Of a stretch of DNA of 64,000 bases, positions 9,011 to 18,397 are shown piece after piece. Position 1 is the stretch's first letter. Each line of letters starts with the position of its first letter. The stretch is from an uncultured Paraprevotella sp. (GTDB lineage: Bacteria; Bacteroidota; Bacteroidia; Bacteroidales; Bacteroidaceae), in contig CALUIS010000002.1 in NCBI GenBank assembly GCA_944320765.1, positions 124,001 through 188,000 of the forward strand. Reading direction: 5' to 3'. The notes below the pieces were generated by a model. It was not told where the DNA came from. It saw only the letters and a program-made list of their open reading frames with translations, and did not search any database. A program made the translations under genes and the position numbers.

Positions 9011-9599
9011 CTTCTTGGGTGTATTGGTCCTTGAATTTTTCATATACGGCTGGTTCGATAATCGTTATGCTTTCATCCTTGCATCCGAAAGCGATTTTGT
9101 TGGCCGGGCAGATGCTGTTGTCGTAGAGGGCCCAGTAGTCGCACACGGGGATGTAGAGCTTGAACAGGTTGCTCAGTCCGTTGTCGTAGCGGCGGTAAAT
9201 CACGTCGAGCGGGATGTTGTGTCCGCCCTCGCTCACCCGTTTGGCCACTCTTTTCACCGCTTGCTCCGGACTGCTCAGGGAGAAGAAAAGCAACGTGACG
9301 AAGTATCCCCTTTTCTGGGCCTGCTTGATGAGCTTCACGTAAGAGCGTGTGGCCAAGGTGGTCTCGAAGGCGAAAGTCTCGCCTTCCTTCAGCAGATAGA
9401 GGATGCGTTCTATCATCAGGCGGCCGGCCTGCAGGGCCACGCCTTCGGGATTGAACGGGGACAGGCCGGCGGCAATCTCGTCGGCGTTGACGAACTCGCG
9501 GCAGTCCAGCATCTCGGGCAGCACCGTGAAACTGGCCGTGGTCTTTCCGGCTCCGTTACAACCTGCAATGACATACAAGTTGCGTTTTGCTTCTCCCAT
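8991..9599 (-). CDS. Zeta-toxin family P-loop kinase
   Basis: 202-residue protein with a Walker A motif GCNGAGKTT at residues 13-21 and the family's following segments (REFVNADEIAAGLSPF; FETTLATRSYVKLI; HNIPLDVIYRRYDNGLSNL). Zeta-type kinases phosphorylate UDP-N-acetylglucosamine or other nucleotides, and many chromosomal members are of unproven toxicity. No epsilon-type antitoxin lies upstream. A small ORF overlaps the 3' end instead. A -7 element on the minus strand at 9625-9632 would give this pair its own promoter. The family is firm; a toxin role is not shown by sequence. Confidence 0.88.
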   Translation of the reverse strand: MGEAKRNLYVIAGCNGAGKTTASFTVLPEMLDCREFVNADEIAAGLSPFNPEGVALQAGRLMIERILYLLKEGETFAFETTLATRSYVKLIKQAQKRGYFVTLLFFSLSSPEQAVKRVAKRVSEGGHNIPLDVIYRRYDNGLSNLFKLYIPVCDYWALYDNSICPANKIAFGCKDESITIIEPAVYEKFKDQYTQEDDHERG

Positions 9600-9624
9600 T
9601 GTATTCTTGGTTTGTTACTGTAGG

Positions 9625-9632
9625 CAAAGATA
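9625..9632 (-). promoter_or_regulatory. -7 element TATCTTTG for the zeta-like gene
   Basis: Minus-strand match to TAnnTTTG, 26 bases before the ATG at 9599. Confidence 0.6.
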
Positions 9633-9698
9633 CGATTTGGTAATGAATCCGCCAATAAATCCCCTCTCTTTTTGTCTTGCCGGAGGAGAAAAGCGGTC

Positions 9699-10382
9699 TT
9701 ATTCCTTCTTTTCCAGCAAATCCGGGCGGAGGGCTTTCGTGCGCTCGTAGGACTGCTGCAGCTCCCACTCCTTGATTTTGGCCTCATGCCCCGAGAGCAG
9801 GATGTCCGGCACTCGCCATCCCTTGTATTCGGCCGGACGGGTGTAGACGGGGGCGGCCAGCAGGTTGTCCTGGAACGAGTCGGAGAGGGCGCTCTGTTCG
9901 TCGCCGATGACTCCGGGCACGATGCGCACGATGGCATCCGTCATGACGGCGGCAGCCAGTTCGCCACCCGTCAATACATAATCGCCGATGCTCACTTCTT
10001 TCGTAATGAGATGCTCGCGGATGCGGTAGTCGATACCCTTGTAGTGACCGCACAGGATGATGAGGTTCTCGCACAGCGAGAGGCTGTTGGCCATGGGTTG
10101 GTTGAACTGCTCTCCGTCCGGCGTGGTGAAGATTACCTCGTCGTAGTCGCGCTCCGCCTTCAGGGCCGAGATGCAGCGGTCTATCGGCTCGCATTGCATC
10201 ACCATGCCCGCGAAGCCCCCGAACGGGTAGTCGTCCACCCGGCGGTATTTATTAGTGGAATAGTCGCGCAGGTTGTGCAGGTGAATCTCCACCAATCCTT
10301 TCTTTTGTGCGCGTCCCAGGATGCTTTCGCGCACGAAGCCCTCGAGCAGTTCCGGCAAAACGGTGATGATGTCTATTCTCAT
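9699..10382 (-). CDS. trmD: tRNA (guanine-N1)-methyltransferase
   Basis: Makes m1G37 in tRNAs reading CNN and GGG-type codons, using S-adenosylmethionine. The 227-residue SPOUT protein has the trefoil-knot cofactor region ([13 protein letters not shown], then [16 protein letters not shown]) and the N-terminal [11 protein letters not shown]. The start at 10382 is the conserved family start; in-frame codons upstream are not used. In many bacteria trmD lies with rpsP-rimM-rplS, but here it stands alone. Its own -7 element lies at 10410-10417. Confidence 0.97.
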   Translation of the reverse strand: MRIDIITVLPELLEGFVRESILGRAQKKGLVEIHLHNLRDYSTNKYRRVDDYPFGGFAGMVMQCEPIDRCISALKAERDYDEVIFTTPDGEQFNQPMANSLSLCENLIILCGHYKGIDYRIREHLITKEVSIGDYVLTGGELAAAVMTDAIVRIVPGVIGDEQSALSDSFQDNLLAAPVYTRPAEYKGWRVPDILLSGHEAKIKEWELQQSYERTKALRPDLLEKKE

Positions 10383-10409
10383 ACGTGTCAGTCTTCTTGA
10401 AATCCGCTG

Positions 10410-10417
10410 CAAAAGTA
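10410..10417 (-). promoter_or_regulatory. -7 element TACTTTTG for trmD
   Basis: Minus-strand match to TAnnTTTG, 28 bases before the trmD ATG. Confidence 0.6.
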
Positions 10418-10519
10418 GTCATTTTGCGTCACATTCCGGCGCATTGTGCGGCTTATTACTAAAAATGGAAGTTAAAAACGCGGTTTTCAGTGCAGAAAAC
10501 CGTCCGTTTCCTTGCTTTT

Positions 10520-10566
10520 CTAAGTTCTTAGATATACATTTGCCGTATCAATAACTAAAGGTTTAG
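10520..10566 (+). promoter_or_regulatory. blaI promoter with two candidate BlaI operators
   Basis: The -7 element TACATTTG lies at 10535-10542. It is flanked by two similar 12-bp dyads, CTAAGTTCTTAG at 10520-10531 and CTAAAGGTTTAG at 10555-10566, both fitting CTAArNNyTTAG and centred 35 bp apart. Paired dyads around the promoter of a BlaI-type repressor suggest autoregulation. This is an inference from symmetry and position. Confidence 0.6.
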
Positions 10567-10571
10567 ATATT

Positions 10572-10961
10572 ATGGGGAAGCAAGGAACTCTGACCAAGGC
10601 GGAGATGCAGGTGATGAACATCCTTTGGAGCCGTCCCGGCATGAAGGGCACCATCGCGGATGTCCTTGAGGGATACGGCGACAAGAAGCCGGCCTACACC
10701 ACCGTGGCCACCTTTATGAAGATTCTGCTCAACAAAGGGTTCGTGGGATTTGAGAAGATGAAAGGCACGAAGACGCAGTGCTACTATCCCTTGTTGTCGA
10801 AGGAGGACTACACGCGGCAGGTACTCGACGGAGTGAAGGATGACCTTTTCGGGGGGTCGTTCTCCTCGCTGGTCCGCTTCTTCGTCCAGGAAGAGCGGAT
10901 TTCGGAACGCGAACTCAGGGAAATGCTCGACATGGTGGAGCGGCAGGACACAGCGGAATAA
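10572..10961 (+). CDS. BlaI/MecI/CopY family transcriptional repressor
   Basis: 129-residue winged-helix protein. The N-terminal half (LTKAEMQVMNILWSRPG; KPAYTTVATFMKILLNKGFV) is the DNA-binding domain, and the C-terminal helices (about 85-125) would dimerise. BlaI-type repressors block transcription until the partner M56 protease triggers their cleavage. The partner gene follows 56 bases downstream. No beta-lactamase gene is adjacent, so in this organism the pair probably answers a different envelope signal. Two dyads flanking its own promoter suggest self-regulation. Confidence 0.93.
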   Translation: MGKQGTLTKAEMQVMNILWSRPGMKGTIADVLEGYGDKKPAYTTVATFMKILLNKGFVGFEKMKGTKTQCYYPLLSKEDYTRQVLDGVKDDLFGGSFSSLVRFFVQEERISERELREMLDMVERQDTAE

Positions 10962-11017
10962 TCCTGCCGCCGCTCCGCTGAAGCATCAAGAAGTATGGAC
11001 ATTTAAATCATCCGGAC

Positions 11018-12475
11018 ATGGGAACATTCTTAGTCTATATCATCAAGTCGGCCTTTTGCATGGCGCTGCTCTATTTGCCCTATACCTTATTACTGAGGAG
11101 GGAGAGGCTACACCGTCTGAACCGTCTGGTCTTGCTCGCCATACTCGTGGCGTCCTTTCTTCTGCCTGCCGTGCGCGAGGAATGGTTCGGCGGGGTGTGG
11201 ATGTCGTGGCAGTCGGCAGTCCCGGACGGGGCATATGCTTCCTTTCTCGGGCAGATTGGTGGAACTGAAACGCGCTTGCCGGAGCTGGTCGTTACGCCCG
11301 GTTCGTCTGCCCCGTGGTGGCCCGTGTGGCTGGTGGGTGTCTATTTTGCGGGGGTGGCTGTCTCCTTGGCTGTCCGGTTGTGGCAACTTGTCCGCCTGCT
11401 GTGGTTCATTCCCCATGGATGTCTGTGGAAGGAATGCCGCGAGGATGGCATCACGCTCTACTGCCATGCCCGTCCCGTGCTGCCGTTCAGTTGGATGCGG
11501 GGCATCGTGGTGTCGGAAGCCGACTGGGAAGGTGCGGAGGCCCGTGCGGTGTACTTGCACGAGAAGGCGCATGTGATTTACGGCCATTCCTGGGACACGA
11601 TGCTCATGCTGGCGGCCGAGACCCTGCAGTGGTTCAACCCCGTGGTCTGGATGATGGAGACCGACATGCGCTGCATCCATGAATATCAGGCGGACGACTA
11701 CGTGCTGCGTCAAGGCATCAACGCGAAGAACTATCAACTCTATTTAATAAAGAAAGCCGTTGGCTCTCGACTGCAATCTTTTGCCAACGGCTTGAATCAA
11801 AGCACACTTAAAAAACGTATTGCTATGATGTGTAACAAGAAGTCAAACAAGTGGGCGGCATTGAAGTACATGTATTTGCTGCCCGTGGGAGCTTTTGCCA
11901 CAGTGGCTTTCGCCCACCCCGAGTTAACCAACCAAGTAGACAGCCGGCTGGGGGCGGTTTCTGCCGTCAAAGTTACGGATTTATCCGCAACCCGCCATGC
12001 TGTCGCGGCTGAAAATGTGCAGCCGGAACCTTTAAAAAATGAAAAGGAAGAAGATAACTTTGCCTTGGGGAAAGTTGTTTTTGGGACAGCCCGGCTGGAG
12101 ACCGCACAAGGCATCGGAACCGGCTATCTGCGGCTGGAAGATGCCCGTGTCCAGACAGAAGAAGTGTATGACAAAGCGGACGTGAACCCCGAGTTTCCCG
12201 GCGGGAGTGTAAAACTCTTTAAATTCATCGCTGACCACATCCGCTATCCTAAGGAGTGCATCGAGAAAGGTATAAGGGGACTCGTGTATGTCCAGTTCGT
12301 GGTGGGCAAAGACGGAAGCCTTAGGGACATTAAGATTATTAGGAGCCCGGACTCGCGCTTGTCCGAAGAAGCCGTGCGCGTGGTGGGATTGATGCCTAAG
12401 TGGACACCGGGGCAGAAAGACGGAAAGGCGGTGGCCGTACGCTTCAGTTTGCCGGTGATGTTCCGTCTGAAGTAA
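11018..12475 (+). CDS. BlaR1-like M56 metallopeptidase with TonB C-terminal domain
   Basis: 485-residue inner-membrane protein. Helices occur near residues 1-22, 33-52, about 95-125 and about 285-305. The zinc motif HEKAH (about 181-185), followed by YGHSWDTML, marks an M56 (BlaR1/MecR1) peptidase. After the last helix, the C-terminal stretch from about 390 (NPEFPGGSVKLFKFIADHI; GLVYVQFVVGKDGSLRDI) is a TonB C-terminal domain, not the penicillin-binding sensor of true BlaR1. It probably senses an envelope signal and signals to the BlaI protein encoded just upstream. The ligand is unknown. This architecture recurs in Bacteroidota. Confidence 0.92.
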   Translation: MGTFLVYIIKSAFCMALLYLPYTLLLRRERLHRLNRLVLLAILVASFLLPAVREEWFGGVWMSWQSAVPDGAYASFLGQIGGTETRLPELVVTPGSSAPWWPVWLVGVYFAGVAVSLAVRLWQLVRLLWFIPHGCLWKECREDGITLYCHARPVLPFSWMRGIVVSEADWEGAEARAVYLHEKAHVIYGHSWDTMLMLAAETLQWFNPVVWMMETDMRCIHEYQADDYVLRQGINAKNYQLYLIKKAVGSRLQSFANGLNQSTLKKRIAMMCNKKSNKWAALKYMYLLPVGAFATVAFAHPELTNQVDSRLGAVSAVKVTDLSATRHAVAAENVQPEPLKNEKEEDNFALGKVVFGTARLETAQGIGTGYLRLEDARVQTEEVYDKADVNPEFPGGSVKLFKFIADHIRYPKECIEKGIRGLVYVQFVVGKDGSLRDIKIIRSPDSRLSEEAVRVVGLMPKWTPGQKDGKAVAVRFSLPVMFRLK

Positions 12476-12563
12476 GGAAAGCGAATTCTGAAAATGTGTG
12501 TCCTTCTCATATCGGGAGAAGGCATACTGTTTTGTAGAGGAACGTGGGGCGGAATCGTCAAGA

Positions 12564-12750
12564 AGCGACTGCTCCGCCTGAAAGGGGAGCTGGCCCATAG
12601 GGCCTGAGGGGTCTTGCATTCGCGGATTCTGACGCAGAAAGTATGTTTTGTGGGTGTGAGACCCCTCCGTCGCTTCGCGACACCTCCCCTTTCAGGCGGA
12701 GGAGTTCATTTTGATACACCTCCGGCTTCCTGAAAGGCGAAACAGTCGCT
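12564..12750. repeat. Compound palindromic repeat element
   Basis: Nested inverted repeats fill the gap between the M56 gene and the flavoprotein gene. A perfect 18-bp pair lies at 12572-12589 and 12684-12701 (CTCCGCCTGAAAGGGGAG and its complement). Inside it are a 9-bp pair GAGGGGTCT/AGACCCCTC (12606-12614, 12659-12667) and small hairpins such as GTCGCttcGCGAC. An outer 8-bp pair AGCGACTG/CAGTCGCT lies at 12564-12571 and 12743-12750. No ORF of note is inside and no clear target duplication was seen. It may be a non-autonomous palindromic element or a large bidirectional terminator. Confidence 0.7.
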
Positions 12751-13984
12751 ACTTATTTGGTATCTTTTCCGCGACGGCCCGTGCCACAGTATATGCCGTG
12801 GTCCAAGCTGCCTGAAAGTTGAAACCGCCCGTCACACCGTCTATATCAAGAACCTCGCCAGCAAAGTAAAGTCCGGGGCAGGTCTTGCTCTCCAGCGTCT
12901 GCGGTTGCACCGACTGGAGGCTGATGCCGCCGCACGTGACGAATTCCTCGCGGAACGCGCTCCGGCCTTCCACCTCGTAGCGGTCGTTGCACATCGCGTC
13001 GGCCAGTTTGCAGATGCCCTTCCGTCCGATTTCTCCCCATTTTCTTTCTTGCGGGAAGCCGGCTTTCGAGAGCAGGTGCTGCCACAGCCGTGAGGGCAAC
13101 CCGAAGGGCCTTATGTTGCCCAGTTGTTTCTGAGGGTGGCGTGCGCACAGCTCCTGCAGCGAGGCGGTCACGGTGTCGGTGTTCGTCTCGTTGGTCCAGT
13201 TCACCAGGAGGGGGAAGCGGTAGCCCGATTCGTGGACGAATCGGGCGGCGTGCGACGAGAGTTTCAGGATGGCCGGGCCGCTCAGCCCCCAGTGGGTGAC
13301 GAGCAAGGCTCCGGATTGCCTGAACTTCGTGCCGGGAATGCCGACGGCGGCAGGATCCACCACGGTGCCCATCAGGGTGCGCAGCGAAGGGTCGGGGACG
13401 TTGAAGGTGAAGAGCGACGGGACGGGCGGTTCTATGCGGTGTCCCAGCTTTTCCAGATAGCCGAAAGCCTCGCCGCGCGGCGAGCCGCCGGTGGTGAAGG
13501 CCACGCAGTCGAACGTCCGGGATGGGCTGTGCGGGTCGCGGAACCGGATTTCATACCGCCCGTCCCGCTGTTCGATACTCTCCACCGCATGGGATGTCTT
13601 CACGGCCACTCCCAGTTTCTCCGCGTGTCCTTTCAGGCAATCGGCCACGGCATGGGCATCCTGCGCGGCGGGAAACACGCATTGGTCCTCCTGCGTGACG
13701 AGCGGCACGCCATGCGCCTCGAACCAGCGGTAGGCGTCTTCCGGGCCGAACGCTCGGAACAGCTTTTTCAGCAGCTGGTGTCCCCGGGGATATACTTGTT
13801 TCAGGTCCGTCACGCCCGCGAAGGAGTTCGTCAGGTTGCAGCGTCCGCCGCCAGAGACGAGCACTTTCTTCAACACGCCCGTCTGCTTCTCGAACACCGT
13901 CACCCGCGCCTGCGGCGCGAGTTCTTTCAGGTTCACGGCCAGGAAGAAGCCTGCCGCCCCTCCGCCTACGATTGCCACGTCCAT
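12749..13984 (-). CDS. HI0933-like NAD(P)/FAD-dependent oxidoreductase
   Basis: 411-residue flavoprotein. The FAD dinucleotide-binding motif VAIVGGGAAGFFLAVNL is at the N-terminus, SGGGRCNLTNS near residue 55 is the family hallmark, and the second FAD contact GLYFAGEVLDIDGVTGGFNFQ lies near the C-terminus (hallmark GGFN). The family (HI0933/YhiN/BaiN-like) includes few proven reactions, so the substrate is unknown. ATG 13984 was taken; ATG 13993 adds three residues but is almost on top of the AAAGG sequence. A minus-strand -7 element TACCTTTG lies at 14012-14019. Confidence 0.92.
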   Translation of the reverse strand: MDVAIVGGGAAGFFLAVNLKELAPQARVTVFEKQTGVLKKVLVSGGGRCNLTNSFAGVTDLKQVYPRGHQLLKKLFRAFGPEDAYRWFEAHGVPLVTQEDQCVFPAAQDAHAVADCLKGHAEKLGVAVKTSHAVESIEQRDGRYEIRFRDPHSPSRTFDCVAFTTGGSPRGEAFGYLEKLGHRIEPPVPSLFTFNVPDPSLRTLMGTVVDPAAVGIPGTKFRQSGALLVTHWGLSGPAILKLSSHAARFVHESGYRFPLLVNWTNETNTDTVTASLQELCARHPQKQLGNIRPFGLPSRLWQHLLSKAGFPQERKWGEIGRKGICKLADAMCNDRYEVEGRSAFREEFVTCGGISLQSVQPQTLESKTCPGLYFAGEVLDIDGVTGGFNFQAAWTTAYTVARAVAEKIPNK

Positions 13985-14011
13985 TCCGTCCATATCCTTT
14001 TTAGAAAGGCG

Positions 14012-14019
14012 CAAAGGTA
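14012..14019 (-). promoter_or_regulatory. -7 element TACCTTTG for the flavoprotein gene
   Basis: Minus-strand TAnnTTTG match 28 bases before ATG 13984. Confidence 0.6.
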
Positions 14020-14091
14020 AGCATTACGCTGCGGATTTGAAAGCGGGACGGGAAAAAACGGTGTCTCATTTTCCGGTTTTGCGGGCCATCG

Positions 14092-14622
14092 CTACTTTTG
14101 CGTGACTTCCGTCCTCGTGCGGTACGCCATGTCGTCTTCGGCCGCCCGGGCGGGGGCTTCCTGATGGTCCGGCGCATAAGCCACGGACGGGTGGCGGGGG
14201 CGGAAGCGTTCCAGGTAAGTATGGTTGATGAAATATTCCATTTCGAGCAGTGTTTGCCGGCGCACGGCAGGTTTCAGCTGGCATTCCCAGATGGTCATCA
14301 CGCGCCAGCCCATGCGTTTCAGCTCGGCCTTGTTGCGGGCATCCCGCTGCTTGTTCCGTTCGATTTTCTCCCGCCAGAAATCCACGTTGGAGTGGGGCAG
14401 GTGGCCGTCCGTGTGCCCGTGCCAGAAACAGCCATGGATGAAGATGACGATGCCGTACTTGCGCATGACGATGTCCGGCGTGCCGGGCATCCCCCTCACG
14501 TTCTTGCGGTAGCGGTATCCCCGCGAGAAGAGGTAGCGGCGCACAATCCATTCCGGCTTCGTGTCCTTGCTTTTGATTTTCGCCATGACGGCGGAGCGTT
14601 TCTTTTTGTCCCAAATGTCCAT
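14092..14622 (-). CDS. vsr: Very short patch repair endonuclease (Vsr)
   Basis: Nicks DNA 5' of the mismatched T in T:G mispairs left by deamination of 5-methylcytosine. The 176-residue protein has the family core: TKPEWIVRRYLFSRG, then GMPGTPDIVMRKYGIVIFI with the metal-binding Asp at about 50, then HGCFWHGH. The C-terminus runs about 20 residues past the usual Vsr end. ATG 14622 (MDIWDKKKRS) was chosen as the family start; in-frame codons upstream run through a palindromic spacer and are not family-like. No cytosine methyltransferase gene is adjacent. A -7 element TAACTTTG lies upstream at 14641-14648. Confidence 0.94.
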   Translation of the reverse strand: MDIWDKKKRSAVMAKIKSKDTKPEWIVRRYLFSRGYRYRKNVRGMPGTPDIVMRKYGIVIFIHGCFWHGHTDGHLPHSNVDFWREKIERNKQRDARNKAELKRMGWRVMTIWECQLKPAVRRQTLLEMEYFINHTYLERFRPRHPSVAYAPDHQEAPARAAEDDMAYRTRTEVTQK

Positions 14623-14640
14623 TGCGGAGGTGCTTTGCCG

Positions 14641-14648
14641 CAAAGTTA
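14641..14648 (-). promoter_or_regulatory. -7 element TAACTTTG for vsr
   Basis: Minus-strand TAnnTTTG match 18 bases before the vsr ATG. Confidence 0.55.
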
Positions 14649-14710
14649 GGGATTTTGCGGCGGATTCGTCGCTGCCGGATGCGGGAAAATGATGTTCCGG
14701 ATGTCGGGAT

Positions 14711-14774
14711 AGTACTTGCCGCACAGTACTTGAGTACTCTGCGGCAAGCACTCGAGTACTCTGCGCAGAGTACT
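14711..14774. repeat. Cluster of five AGTACT sites in palindromes
   Basis: Within 64 bases the hexamer AGTACT occurs at 14711, 14725, 14733, 14755 and 14769. A perfect 20-bp palindrome AGTACTCTGCGCAGAGTACT spans 14755-14774. A second hairpin has arms CTTGCCGCA (14715-14723) and TGCGGCAAG (14740-14748) with two AGTACT copies in its apex. The cluster lies in the non-coding space between the divergent vsr and ligA genes, which otherwise holds only their promoters. Confidence 0.85.
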
Positions 14775-14862
14775 GCGGCGCGGTGCGCACCGGAGGACGC
14801 CGTTCTGCGCGGGGACGCATCCTTTTCCCCTTTCCCCTGTTGTGCTTTTCCCCGATTTGCCT

Positions 14863-14870
14863 TACCTTTG
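14863..14870 (+). promoter_or_regulatory. -7 element TACCTTTG for ligA
   Basis: Plus-strand TAnnTTTG match 70 bases before the ligA ATG, giving a leader of about 60 bases. Confidence 0.55.
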
Positions 14871-14913
14871 CAGGAGCGATTCATAATGCAGGAAATTCAC
14901 CTTGCATTGGTGA

Positions 14914-16947
<2,034 letters not shown>

Positions 16948-16980
16948 TATAAGATTGTTTGCGTTTTGGGATTTTATTTG

Positions 16981-16988
16981 TAATTTTG
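16981..16988 (+). promoter_or_regulatory. -7 element TAATTTTG for dapA
   Basis: TAnnTTTG match 28 bases before the dapA ATG, with TTTG at 16958-16961, nineteen bases upstream, as a plausible -33 element. Both parts of the Bacteroidota promoter are therefore present. Confidence 0.7.
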
Positions 16989-17016
16989 TCGCGAAATAGA
17001 TAGATGTACTTAAATT

Positions 17017-17910
17017 ATGGCACAAAATAAGTTCAAAGGATTAGGAATCGCTTTGATTACCCCCTTTAAGGCGGACGGTGGGATTGATTATGAGGCATTG
17101 GTCCGCCTGGTGGAATATCAGTTGCAGAACGGAGTGGACTTCCTTTGCATCATGGGGACGACGGCCGAAACTCCTTGTCTCTCGGCAGAAGAGAAAAGGA
17201 CCTTGAAAAAGTTGTTGGTGGAACGAGTGGCCGGCCGTGTGCCGTTGTTGATGGGATGCGGCGGAAACAATACGGCGGCAGTGGTACAGGAACTGAAGGA
17301 AAACGACTGGAGCGGAATAGACGGTGTCTTGTCGGTATGTCCATATTATAACAAGCCTTCACAAGCAGGTTTGTACCAACACTTCAAGGCTATTGCGGAG
17401 GCTTCGCCCGTGCCGGTCGTGTTGTACAATGTTCCGGGGCGGACCGGGGTGAATATGAATGCGGAAACCACGCTCCGTTTGGCCCAGGATTTTGAAAACA
17501 TCGTGGCCATCAAGGAGGCGAGCGGCAACATCACGCAGATGGATGACATCATCAAGAACAAACCGGACCATTTTGATGTGATTTCCGGCGATGACGGCAT
17601 CACGTTCCCTTTGATAACCTTAGGTGCCGTAGGAGTGATTTCTGTTATCGGCAATGCGCTGCCGGCCGAATTCAGCCGGATGGTGCGTATGGCGTTGAAC
17701 GGCGATTATGAACATGCCCGCATCATACATCATAAGTTTGCCGAACTGTTCAAGCTGCTGTTCGTGGACGGGAATCCTGCTGGAGTGAAAGCCATGCTTC
17801 ACGCCATGGGAATGATAGAGAACCAGTTGCGGTTGCCGTTGGTGCCGACGAGGCTGACTACGATGGAGAAGATTTCATCTATTCTGAAAGAATTGGATAT
17901 CCGATATTGA
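17017..17910 (+). CDS. dapA: 4-hydroxy-tetrahydrodipicolinate synthase
   Basis: Condenses pyruvate with aspartate semialdehyde, the committed step to diaminopimelate and lysine. The 297-residue TIM-barrel protein has the family start (GLGIALITPFKADGGIDY), the MGTTAETPCLS loop, the catalytic tyrosine in VLYNVPGRTG and the Schiff-base lysine in AIKEASGN (about residue 166). Length is normal. It is monocistronic here. Other pathway genes in this window, lysC and lysA, lie about 26 kb away on the other strand. Confidence 0.97.
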   Translation: MAQNKFKGLGIALITPFKADGGIDYEALVRLVEYQLQNGVDFLCIMGTTAETPCLSAEEKRTLKKLLVERVAGRVPLLMGCGGNNTAAVVQELKENDWSGIDGVLSVCPYYNKPSQAGLYQHFKAIAEASPVPVVLYNVPGRTGVNMNAETTLRLAQDFENIVAIKEASGNITQMDDIIKNKPDHFDVISGDDGITFPLITLGAVGVISVIGNALPAEFSRMVRMALNGDYEHARIIHHKFAELFKLLFVDGNPAGVKAMLHAMGMIENQLRLPLVPTRLTTMEKISSILKELDIRY

Positions 17911-18397
17911 TTCTACTGAACAGGAGTAACCCCATCCCGATGAAATCATTTATTTAGCCAATAAAGAGAATAGGGAGAGATGGAAAGAACCGCAAAGACA
18001 TGCCACGGAACGCCGGTGCCCGCCCTTGGCGGGACGGGCTTCCGTCTTATGCCGTCTTTAAACGCTGGTTTCCTTGCAAAAAACTCTTCCAATAATTTGC
18101 ATATCAACAAATTATTTATAATCTCTCTCTTATTAGAGACAGACGCTCACGCGCGTTAAGATACAATTTTTCGCCCGACCAACAAAAGGTCAAAAGACTA
18201 CTTTTTCTTTGTCCGGAAAGTCAGCACGGGCTTTTCTCCGGACTTTTCTCTTTTAGCCCCTTCCGTCCCTTGGCGGCAGAGGAGGCTGTGCCTTTTCATG
18301 TACCCCCCAATATGAACGTTTCGATTGAGCGAGGGCGGAGAAAGCTTGCTTCCTATGCCGAGCGTGAGGAAAGTCGAATGAAATTCAATGTAACGAT
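17911..18397. other. Structured non-coding region (487 bases)
   Basis: No credible ORF, tRNA or TAnnTTTG promoter was seen. It holds several inverted repeats: a G+C-rich hairpin at 18005-18045 (outer ACGGAA/TTCCGT, inner CCCGCC/GGCGGG), probably the dapA terminator; 9-bp arms AATAATTTG/CAAATTATT at 18091-18099 and 18108-18116; and GTCCGGA/TCCGGAC at 18211-18217 and 18237-18243 followed by a T-rich run, which looks like a terminator. The last 100 bases before the next gene contain GAGGAAAGTC, reminiscent of RNase P RNA, but the rest of that RNA is absent. Confidence 0.6.
18211..18254 (+). terminator. Hairpin followed by T-rich run
   Basis: GTCCGGA (18211-18217) pairs with TCCGGAC (18237-18243), followed directly by TTTTCTCTTTT. 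No gene ends just upstream on the plus strand, so it may end dapA read-through or a small RNA. Confidence 0.5.

Noticed and set aside
10572..12475. Beta-lactam resistance locus
   Set aside because: The regulator pair is BlaI/BlaR-like, but there is no beta-lactamase or mecA-type gene and no penicillin-binding sensor domain.
18360..18375. Possible RNase P RNA, from GAGGAAAGTC
   Set aside because: The rest of the conserved core (CGGGC after it and the distal ACAGAAA) is missing, so this is probably chance.
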